38,647 nucleotides of DNA, taken from NCBI GenBank assembly GCA_012798455.1, contig JAAZNC010000039.1, forward strand, positions 1 to 38,647, read 5' to 3'. Under the pieces are notes generated by a model. It saw only the letters and a list, made by a program, of their open reading frames with translations. It searched no databases and was not told the origin of the DNA. This DNA is from Chloroflexota bacterium (GTDB lineage: Bacteria; Chloroflexota; Anaerolineae; Anaerolineales; Anaerolineaceae). Position 1 is the stretch's first letter. Every line of letters starts with the position of its first letter. Shown piece after piece: positions 32,721 through 38,647 of this stretch. The translations under genes and the position numbers were made by a program.

Positions 32721-33726
32721 ATGGCTTTCCAACCAAGATTATGAAAAACTTCTCTCAGGATTGATTCGGGAATATTCACTTTATGCTCCTTGCAGAAGTG
32801 AAAAAGAGCTGGGCTTCCGGTTGGTTGAGGAAATATCTCAGATCGCAATAGAGGATTCTGGTAATACACGTTTTCCTCCTAAAAGTCTGTTCTTCCCGCA
32901 ATCTGAAGTATTGATGAAATATAATGGCATTTTGCATTCAGTGGAAAAGGAAGAAAAAAGGAAGATTCTTTTTGGAGTTCGTCCGTGTGACGCCCGTGCC
33001 ATGAAATTGCTGGATCATGCTTTCAATGATGAAAAAGCTCCTGATGAGTACTGGCAAAGCAAGCGTGACTCCGCTATTGTTATTTCATATGCGTGTATTG
33101 CTCCTGGAGGAACATGTTTTTGTACGATGGTCGGTGGTTCTCCGTTTGGTACAGTTGGCTCTGATGCTCAATTCGTCAAACTGGAAGATGGATTTGTGAT
33201 CCGAATTTATTCCGAGCAAGCAGAAAAGTTATTTACGGATTTACCCGACGCACAAAAGAAAATGACCCAGGCTGCTAATGACCTATTTGATCAGGTGATT
33301 AACGGAATGCCAGCAATGGTGGAGAAACAGCAAGTTCATGATAAGTTGCTGAGTTTGTTTGAAAGTGACTTTTGGCGAGAGATATCCGAATCTTGTCTGG
33401 GGTGCGGCGTGTGCACGTTTTTATGCCCGACCTGTTTTTGCTTCGACATCGTGGACGAGACATTACGGAAGGAAAGGGTGCGGAATTGGGATTCCTGTAT
33501 GTTTAGGATCTATTCACTGGAAGCATCCGGACATAACCCGCGCCCGACCAAGTCTGAACGAACGCGCCAGCGAGTGATGCATAAATATGCCTATTGGGTA
33601 GATCAGATTAATGAAATAGGTTGTACCGGTTGTGGTCGTTGTGTGGAATTCTGTCCGGTGAACATCGATATCCGTGAAATCGTCGAAAAAGCACTTCATT
33701 GGGAGATGATAGGCGGTGCAAAATGA
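32710..33726 (+). CDS. FlxB/AsrA-like iron-sulfur subunit
   Basis: The start at ATG 32710 (MSIKWLSNQDYEKLL, AGGATGG just upstream) is preferred over ATG 32701 or an out-of-context upstream codon. The 338-residue protein resembles anaerobic sulfite reductase subunit A and FlxB. It has a domain with ILFGVRPCDARAMKLLD and CIAPGGTCFCTMVGGSPFG, then CLGCGVCTFLCPTCFCFD (about 229-246) and CTGCGRCVEFCP (about 308-319). The family carries electrons to or from the FlxA flavoprotein. Its end overlaps the next start (ATGA). Confidence 0.85.
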   Translation: MSIKWLSNQDYEKLLSGLIREYSLYAPCRSEKELGFRLVEEISQIAIEDSGNTRFPPKSLFFPQSEVLMKYNGILHSVEKEEKRKILFGVRPCDARAMKLLDHAFNDEKAPDEYWQSKRDSAIVISYACIAPGGTCFCTMVGGSPFGTVGSDAQFVKLEDGFVIRIYSEQAEKLFTDLPDAQKKMTQAANDLFDQVINGMPAMVEKQQVHDKLLSLFESDFWREISESCLGCGVCTFLCPTCFCFDIVDETLRKERVRNWDSCMFRIYSLEASGHNPRPTKSERTRQRVMHKYAYWVDQINEIGCTGCGRCVEFCPVNIDIREIVEKALHWEMIGGAK

Positions 33727-34568
33727 AAAATTGTTATGAACCGATTCCCATGCACATCAATCGCATTGTTGTCGAAACAACGGATTCCACGTTGAAATCA
33801 TTTGAATTGACATTTGACCACGAGGAAGATTGTAGAAAATTTTTTGCCAGCTACAATCCCGGGCAGTTCAGCCAGCTTTCAATCTTTGGGAAAGGCGAAG
33901 CTCCATTTGGTATTGCCTCGGCTGCCTGGGAAGGGGATTTCGTACGTTTCACCGTTCAAAAACTAGGTAAGTTTACAAGTGCCATTCACTCCATGCATGT
34001 TGGCGATCGCATTGGCATGCGCGGTCCACTGGGAAACGGGTTCCCGATAGATGAGTGGTTGGGGATGAACATTCTGGTGATCGGGGGTGGATGCGCATTT
34101 TCGACATTGTATGCAATGACCAAACACATGCTTCATCCTTCTAATCGTGGAAATTATGCAGAAATAACGGCACTCTATGGCACACGCAATTCGGGCTTAT
34201 GCCTGTATAAACCAGTTATTGAAGAGTGGCATATCCGTGACGACATTGTCATTCATCAGGCGATTGATGTTCAAGAAGAAAACTGGAATTATCATGTGGG
34301 GTACGTTCCGGCGGTGCTGGAGGAGCTTTCTCCCAAGCCAGATAATACCGTGGCAGTGGTATGCGGCCCACCCGTTATGACCAAGTTCACCCTGCCAATT
34401 CTCACAAAATTGGGATTCCCCGATGAAAGAGTGTATACATCCCTTGAAAAGCGGATGAAATGCGGGGTTGGTCACTGTGGGCGCTGTAATATTGGGCATA
34501 AGTATGTCTGTAAAGATGGTCCGGTTTTTACCCTGAGCGAACTGCATGAACTGCCCAATGAAATATAG
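33723..34568 (+). CDS. FlxA-like FAD/NAD(P)H-binding reductase
   Basis: Starts at ATG 33723, overlapping the previous TGA. The 281-residue protein has a ferredoxin-reductase-type fold: RFTVQKLGKFTSAI (FAD), MRGPLGNGF, ILVIGGGCAFSTLYAM (NAD(P) Rossmann), VVCGPPVMTKFTL. The C-terminal KCGVGHCGRCNIG and YVCKDGPVF bind a [2Fe-2S] cluster, as in AsrB/PyrK/HydG. It would oxidise NADH or NADPH, or reduce NAD(P)+. It forms the NAD end of the proposed complex. Confidence 0.9.
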   Translation: MKNCYEPIPMHINRIVVETTDSTLKSFELTFDHEEDCRKFFASYNPGQFSQLSIFGKGEAPFGIASAAWEGDFVRFTVQKLGKFTSAIHSMHVGDRIGMRGPLGNGFPIDEWLGMNILVIGGGCAFSTLYAMTKHMLHPSNRGNYAEITALYGTRNSGLCLYKPVIEEWHIRDDIVIHQAIDVQEENWNYHVGYVPAVLEELSPKPDNTVAVVCGPPVMTKFTLPILTKLGFPDERVYTSLEKRMKCGVGHCGRCNIGHKYVCKDGPVFTLSELHELPNEI

Positions 34569-34576
34569 GAGTATGT

Positions 34577-35551
34577 ATGTCAACTCGTGGCTTAACCCAA
34601 AAAACACGCACTGAAACCGAAATGGTACTCGAACGTGCCATGGTCACCCGCCATTACATCATGCGCTGGGATCTGGAGCGCTGTGTTGGCTGCCAGATGG
34701 GGGTGCTGGTGTGCCCCAAGGATGCTATCAGCCATGTCGATGCAGTGCTCGAAAATGGCAGGATGGTGCAGAAACAAAGTGTGGATATCGATCCGCAGAA
34801 GTGCATTTTATGTGGGGAATGTGTGGAGGTTTGTCCGGTCAATGCCATCGAGATGACCATCAATGGTGAAACAGAGATCCCGGTCCGGAAATATGAGGTC
34901 TTTCCGGAATTCGTGCAGAGCACGATTTTTGATCAGGCAGCTTTTGATTGGAAGAAAAAAGATTTTGTGATCGAAAACTGCCCCACCAATGTCATCTCGG
35001 AAGATAAAAAAGCCAAAACCTTGCTGGTGGATGATGAACATTGCATCCGTTGCCGCCAGTGTGAAGTAGCCAGTGATGGTGCTTTTCATGTGCAGCAACC
35101 CTGGCAGGGTAGTGTGGAATTAAAGAAAGAATACTGCCAAGAAGGTTGTTTGGCGTGTACGGATATTTGTCCAACCCGCGCTTTACATCTGAATGAGAAG
35201 AATGAGTTGGTGCTGGCTGATTACTACTGCATCAAGTGTGGTGCCTGTGTGCAGATCTGTCCGGTGGAAGCACAATATGAAGAATACGAGGTCAGTGTTG
35301 AATCGCAGGGTGTGACCAAGGTTGTCAAACACCGCCGGGTTACCAATGCCGGGCAGTTACCCATCTGGGTCGAACGCTGGCGGGTGCGGCATGAACCGCT
35401 GAAAAGTGGAGCCTGGGTGCAGGCGCTCTTGAAGCTAGCAAATGAGAAGGAAGGGATGGTCGAGATCGATCGCAAACGTGCTCTCAGGCGACGTGATCTG
35501 ATCCTTGCTCTGAAAGGTGGCAATCAGCAACTCGGTACAGAAAAAGAATAA
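34577..35551 (+). CDS. Polyferredoxin, last gene of the AOR-Hdr-Flx operon
   Basis: SD AGGAG precedes the ATG. The 324-residue protein has several [4Fe-4S] motifs: a first CVGCQMGVLVCP (about 35-46, third Cys replaced by Gly), CILCGECVEVCP (about 76-87), a Cys-poor region with ENCPTN and CIRCRQCEVAS, CQEGCLACTDICP and CIKCGACVQICP (about 218-229). The C-terminal segment is Arg/Lys-rich (KHRRVTNAG; KRALRRRDLILAL) and lacks Cys. It looks like a multi-cluster electron conduit. It could link the complex to a soluble ferredoxin. Confidence 0.85.
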   Translation: MSTRGLTQKTRTETEMVLERAMVTRHYIMRWDLERCVGCQMGVLVCPKDAISHVDAVLENGRMVQKQSVDIDPQKCILCGECVEVCPVNAIEMTINGETEIPVRKYEVFPEFVQSTIFDQAAFDWKKKDFVIENCPTNVISEDKKAKTLLVDDEHCIRCRQCEVASDGAFHVQQPWQGSVELKKEYCQEGCLACTDICPTRALHLNEKNELVLADYYCIKCGACVQICPVEAQYEEYEVSVESQGVTKVVKHRRVTNAGQLPIWVERWRVRHEPLKSGAWVQALLKLANEKEGMVEIDRKRALRRRDLILALKGGNQQLGTEKE

Positions 35552-35578
35552 TGCAACCGTTGTTAATGAAATGATATC

Positions 35579-35607
35579 AAAAAGCCCCATACGGGGCTTT
35601 TTGTTTT
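35579..35607. terminator. Strong terminator of the AOR-Hdr-Flx operon
   Basis: AAAAAGCCCC-ATAC-GGGGCTTTTT is a perfect 10-bp hairpin followed by further T (plus strand). It also has an A tract for the minus strand, so it may act on the convergent gene that ends at 35625. Confidence 0.92.
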
Positions 35608-35624
35608 TTCTATTCTTCGGTTCT

Positions 35625-36638
35625 TTAAATCGAACGTGGGTGGGTGGCTGCCCCCCAGGCGATGAATCCCAGCCCAATGGCAGAAGCAATGCCTCCGGTA
35701 GTGATGAGGCTGAGCTTGAGTTTGCTCAAAAAAGTGGACTCGATCAGCTGAATGGTATCCTGCGTCAGGAAAGGAATATTCTCCAGATTCCGAAAATTAA
35801 TGCTGTGCAATCCCAGTTGGATCAGGTTTCCGGCAAGATCCGTTCCCGAAATTACCCCGATAAAGAGTACCAATAACGAGGGCAGTATCAAAGTCCACCC
35901 CAACCATTTCAAGCGTTCTCGTCCGTCTTTTCCGGCGATCAGGGCAGTGAGGAACCAGGAAATGAGAGCCGATCCAGCCAGTAATAGCACGGCGGTCTTG
36001 TAATTCACCACATCCATGAACTGCTGGAAAAATGCCGGCATAGCTTGCATTTCCCTACGCAGATCGATTGGCTCGGCAATACTGATCTTATTAGGAATGA
36101 TCATTAATATTAATGGCAGGTTCGGTTTTAGGTATTGTTCCACAAAGACATCTTCATCAACGAATTCTGGTTTGCACAAAGGCAGACTGTTATTTGCGCT
36201 TTGCTCTTCCGGACAAACCGGTAAGGCATTTGCCAGGTCGTGCAATAATTGATCTTGGTTTGGACCGGAGAATTCAGCTTTAACCTGCGTAAGATCAAGT
36301 TCAAGCTGCAGTATATCTGTGCTGCCTTCCAGATAGTCGAACACCTGGTCTACCATCGTGGTAACTTGCTCCTTGATGTAGTCCGGTGATAAAAGAGAGC
36401 GAATGAAGGAGCCAAACGCTGCCGAATCCAGCCCTTCCATATCCCCCATACTTCCTTCAGTTAATTTTTGCAATGATTCATCAGACAACAATTGGCTTTG
36501 AACCGCATCAGAACTTAATGCTTCGATATATAGATTGCGATCAAAAGCCCAGCTTGTGATGGAATAGGTGATCAATGCTGCCAGGATAAGCGGTATTACT
36601 AATGCAATGGATAAGATTAATCCAAAAAATTTTCTCAT
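35625..36638 (-). CDS. Conserved membrane protein with large extracytoplasmic domain
   Basis: This 337-residue protein begins with a membrane helix (MRKFFGLILSIALVIPLILAALITYSI). It then has a large soluble part (about 30-205) with acidic, Gln-rich helices and a Cys pair (VCPEE; LCKPEF), and three C-terminal membrane helices (about 213-232, 243-264, 309-330). The middle region contains LLSPDYIKEQVTTMVDQVFDYL. I do not recognise a named family, but similar proteins with one N-terminal helix and a distal membrane triplet occur in Anaerolineae. It seems to be a solitary gene. Confidence 0.7.
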   Translation of the reverse strand: MRKFFGLILSIALVIPLILAALITYSITSWAFDRNLYIEALSSDAVQSQLLSDESLQKLTEGSMGDMEGLDSAAFGSFIRSLLSPDYIKEQVTTMVDQVFDYLEGSTDILQLELDLTQVKAEFSGPNQDQLLHDLANALPVCPEEQSANNSLPLCKPEFVDEDVFVEQYLKPNLPLILMIIPNKISIAEPIDLRREMQAMPAFFQQFMDVVNYKTAVLLLAGSALISWFLTALIAGKDGRERLKWLGWTLILPSLLVLFIGVISGTDLAGNLIQLGLHSINFRNLENIPFLTQDTIQLIESTFLSKLKLSLITTGGIASAIGLGFIAWGAATHPRSI

Positions 36639-36661
36639 AGGTACCTGCTTTCTAGTTTTGT

Positions 36662-36700
36662 ATTCTCATTATAACGAGAATTATGGTCGGAAATGACCAT
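36662..36700. promoter_or_regulatory. Two palindromes at the minus-strand promoter of the membrane protein gene
   Basis: ATTCTC-N8-GAGAAT (36662-36681) and ATGGTC-N6-GACCAT (36683-36700) are adjacent perfect 6-bp inverted repeats. The minus-strand -10 hexamer TATAAT (36673-36668) lies in the first. They may be operators or leader hairpins. Confidence 0.45.
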
Positions 36701-36701
36701 C

Positions 36702-36730
36702 AAAACAAAAACGGCTCCGCCTGGAACCGT
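36702..36730 (-). terminator. Terminator of the UlaE-like gene
   Basis: On the minus strand ACGGTTCC-AGGC-GGAGCCGT (one wobble pair) is followed by TTTTTGTTTT. It lies 27 nt downstream of the epimerase stop codon. Confidence 0.8.
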
Positions 36731-36756
36731 CTTTATCTGTCAAAAAGGATTCATTT

Positions 36757-37629
36757 TTATTGAATACTGCCATAGCTGCTTTGTTGGAGGTATTGCACCG
36801 TTTGGATGTAGGCAGAACGGATAATTTGTTCTGATTCCGGTGCATCATCGTTCCACATTTCGATCATAAAGGGGCCGTGAAAACCCAGTTGTGCCAATTT
36901 ATTGAAGGCGTCCACGAAATTCACACAACCCGTTCCAAACGGGATGCGCCGCACCTGACCGGGTTTGGCATCTTTCACATGGATGGCGACGAAGTGACCC
37001 TTGCCTTTTTCCAGCTCAGAAAGTACATCATATCCAAGGGCGCATAAATTGGCGAAATCGGAATATAGCTGAAACCACGGGGAATTGATGGCATGCACGT
37101 AATCCATCGCCTGGGTGATGGAACTGATGTGCTGGCGACCTTCCACATTTTCAACTCCCAACATGACACCGCTACGGGCTGCTCTTTCTACGCCCCAACG
37201 TAACCCCTCCATAAAATATTCCCCGGATTGTGGTGTGATGGTTTCGTAGAACACCCAGTAACCCATCAATTGCACGATTCGGATTCCCAAAGTGCATGCC
37301 AGATCAATGGCTTTGGCAAGCATATCTCTGGATTTTTGGCGAATTGCCGGATCAGCACTGCCTAATGGATATTTACGATGACCGCTCAAGCTCATACTTA
37401 AAAAAGGAATACCTGTATTAATGGCTATGGTTTGCAGTTCCTGTTTTTGGCTGGCAGACCAATCCAGACGGCTGATCCTATTTTCATCTTCGTCAATGGA
37501 AAGTTCGACATAATCAAAGCCGATATTCTTTGCCATTTCCAGTCGCTTTTGCCAGGACTGTGAATAAGGCAGAGCTTTCTCATAAATACCGATCAAATTA
37601 CGGGTGGATGCCTGAGTCGAATCCATCAT
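36757..37629 (-). CDS. L-ribulose-5-phosphate 3-epimerase-like (UlaE/SgbU family)
   Basis: This 290-residue TIM-barrel protein (AP_endonuc_2 family) has IGIYEKALPYSQSWQKRLEMAKNIGFDYVELSIDE, IPFLSMSLSGHRKYPLGS, IRIVQLMGYWVFYE, LGVENVEGR and HVKDAKPG and GPFMIEMWNDD. These match UlaE/SgbU-type L-ribulose/xylulose-5-phosphate 3-epimerases. It would convert L-ribulose- or L-xylulose-type phosphates to pentose-pathway sugars. It follows a BtpA/SgcQ-like gene with a 27-nt gap and is the last gene of that operon. Hexulose-6-phosphate isomerase is a less likely name. Confidence 0.88.
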   Translation of the reverse strand: MMDSTQASTRNLIGIYEKALPYSQSWQKRLEMAKNIGFDYVELSIDEDENRISRLDWSASQKQELQTIAINTGIPFLSMSLSGHRKYPLGSADPAIRQKSRDMLAKAIDLACTLGIRIVQLMGYWVFYETITPQSGEYFMEGLRWGVERAARSGVMLGVENVEGRQHISSITQAMDYVHAINSPWFQLYSDFANLCALGYDVLSELEKGKGHFVAIHVKDAKPGQVRRIPFGTGCVNFVDAFNKLAQLGFHGPFMIEMWNDDAPESEQIIRSAYIQTVQYLQQSSYGSIQ

Positions 37630-37656
37630 GTCTGTATCAGTTTTGTTGTTTCTCGT

Positions 37657-38460
37657 TTACCGGTTTTTCTCGACGATATCCATGAACTCACGCACTTTGT
37701 CGCGGTCAAAGGGGTTGGATGGCTTCTTGTCTTTGCGCAGGTGGGTTGCAACCACTGCACCATCGCAAACTTTGAGAACTTCGCCAATGTTTTCAGGGGT
37801 GGCGCCATTGTTCATGATCACCGGGCGTCCCTTGCCATTCGCCACGATCAATTGCAATTCTTCCATGGTGGGAGCCTCACCCGGGATCGGACCACACAAG
37901 GCGAAGGCATCCGGTTTCGATCCCCACACACTATCTTTTACTTCAGCCAGCAGGCTGCGCTCGGTGATGGATTTTGCCATGATAGGGCGCAGCATGAACA
38001 TCAATTTAACATCGTCTGCATCGATCAGCTTGCGGTAGCGCAAACTATCTGCGGCATTCAAATTCATCAATCCCATTTCTCCGGCATAGGAACCGCGGAA
38101 AACCCCTCTGACAAAGGCAGCCCGGCAGGCTTTTGCAATGGCAAGAGCAGCCAGGTCATCCCAAAAGATCGAAATGCCAATCGGGATGGTGAGACCATCG
38201 GCTGCTTCGGTCAGAATTGCGCTCATCAGCGCGGGTGTCTCGGGACCGACACCGACCTTGTATGGCCAATCTTGCTGGTTGCCGATGCAGACGCTATCCA
38301 TACCCCCCTCTTGCAGCGCTTCCAATTCAGCGCGGGTGTAATCGATGATCTGATTGAGTGAAGTACCAGGCTGATAATCTGGGCTGCCTGGTAAGGGGGG
38401 GAGATACATGGATGCGATAATTGCTTTTTCCTTATGGAAAACTTCTTTAAACCAAGACAT
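37657..38460 (-). CDS. BtpA/SgcQ-family TIM-barrel protein
   Basis: This 267-residue protein has IIASMYLPPLPGSPDY, EGGMDSVCIGNQQDWPYKV, IPIGISIFWDDLAALAIA, AFVRGVFRGSYAG and PVIMNNGATPENIGEVL. These are features of the BtpA/SgcQ family. BtpA is linked to photosystem I biogenesis in cyanobacteria, but in heterotrophs the family occurs in sugar operons with unknown catalytic role. It is in one operon with an upstream phosphotriesterase-family gene and the downstream epimerase. SD GAAAGG lies 7 nt before the ATG. Confidence 0.9.
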   Translation of the reverse strand: MSWFKEVFHKEKAIIASMYLPPLPGSPDYQPGTSLNQIIDYTRAELEALQEGGMDSVCIGNQQDWPYKVGVGPETPALMSAILTEAADGLTIPIGISIFWDDLAALAIAKACRAAFVRGVFRGSYAGEMGLMNLNAADSLRYRKLIDADDVKLMFMLRPIMAKSITERSLLAEVKDSVWGSKPDAFALCGPIPGEAPTMEELQLIVANGKGRPVIMNNGATPENIGEVLKVCDGAVVATHLRKDKKPSNPFDRDKVREFMDIVEKNR

Positions 38461-38481
38461 GGGTACCTTTCATTAGAAAAG

Positions 38482-38511
38482 GAAATCTCCCCATATTTAT
38501 AGGGAGATTTC
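38482..38511. repeat. 10-bp hairpin between phosphotriesterase-like and BtpA-like genes
   Basis: GAAATCTCCC and GGGAGATTTC pair perfectly across a 10-nt loop. On the minus strand a CTTTTCT tract follows, so it may be a partial terminator or attenuator that lowers expression of the downstream genes. Confidence 0.65.
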
Positions 38512-38520
38512 ATCGAAATA

Positions 38521-38647
38521 TTATTTCTCGATTGAGAAGAAGCGAGCGGGGTTGTTGATATAGATGTCCTGGATGGCTTCTTCGGATACACCTTCGTCAC
38601 GCAGACGGGGCATGAATACGGTTTCATCATAATCGACACCTGTACCG
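38521..38647 (-). CDS. Phosphotriesterase-family protein, 3' end only
   Basis: The last 41 codons are in the window and end at TAA (38521-38523). The translation contains DETVFMPRLREEGVSEEAIQ-like residues (here D at the second R-E site) and ends DIYINNPARFFSIEK. This matches the C-terminal helix and NPxRFF ending of phosphotriesterase-homology proteins. Such proteins often occur in sugar-acid operons. It precedes the BtpA-like and epimerase genes, with a hairpin between. Confidence 0.7.
   Translation of the reverse strand, partial: GTGVDYDETVFMPRLRDEGVSEEAIQDIYINNPARFFSIEK

Noticed and set aside
37741..38361. Plus-strand ORF of 206 aa
   Set aside because: It is antisense to the BtpA-like gene, which has clear family motifs.

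Overview
The window reads as chromosomal DNA of a strictly anaerobic, fermentative bacterium, most probably Chloroflexota of the class Anaerolineae. This rests on the gene families (DUF5317, a short NHLP-like peptide, a K+-independent H+-pyrophosphatase, tandem GPH transporters, a large iron-sulfur/tungsten redox cluster) and on moderate GC; it is an inference without 16S. Genes are dense and sit in short operons with clear Shine-Dalgarno sites. I saw no tRNA, rRNA, CRISPR array, transposase or phage module.

Layout. Positions 1-1101 (minus strand) hold a DUF5317 membrane protein followed by three small ORFs with good ribosome binding sites. A gene-free stretch with a 13-bp perfect hairpin follows. 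1480-6195 encodes two tandem GPH sugar/cation symporters, a GNAT-like protein and a C39-type lipoprotein peptidase. 6198-11184 holds a holin-family membrane protein, a PadR regulator with an MFS exporter, two orphan proteins, a BaiN/HI0933-type flavoprotein and another orphan. 11275-13350 is the membrane pyrophosphatase. 13424-16379 (minus) is a zur-znuA-znuC-znuB zinc operon behind a 29-bp Fur-type palindrome. 16490-18666 is a Crp-ferredoxin-DUF438/hemerythrin/PAS group. 18721-21642 is a divergent Fur-family regulator and a CbiM(N)-CbiQ-CbiO nickel/cobalt ECF transporter, with TGCAA half-sites between them. 21678-25206 holds a peroxiredoxin-glutaredoxin fusion, gpmA, a YggS-family protein and an MFS protein.

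The centrepiece is 25435-35551: ten co-directional, tightly spaced or overlapping genes ending at a strong terminator. They are a MoaD/ThiS-like sulfur carrier, a tungsten aldehyde:ferredoxin oxidoreductase (AOR)-family enzyme, a four-cluster ferredoxin, HdrA, an HdrC-ferredoxin fusion, an MvhD-like protein, FlxC-, FlxB- and FlxA-like proteins and a polyferredoxin. HdrA is interrupted by an in-frame TGA exactly where the family has Cys (DCSI-TGA-ILAPKM). A hairpin with a GGC loop follows 17 nt later, so I read this as one 838-residue selenoprotein. No HdrB is present. My model is that the AOR replaces the disulfide reductase module and exchanges electrons with NAD(P)H (FlxA) and ferredoxin through flavin-based bifurcation at HdrA.

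35625-38647 (minus) holds an orphan membrane protein and a sugar-acid-like operon (phosphotriesterase-family 3' end, BtpA/SgcQ-like, UlaE-like epimerase).
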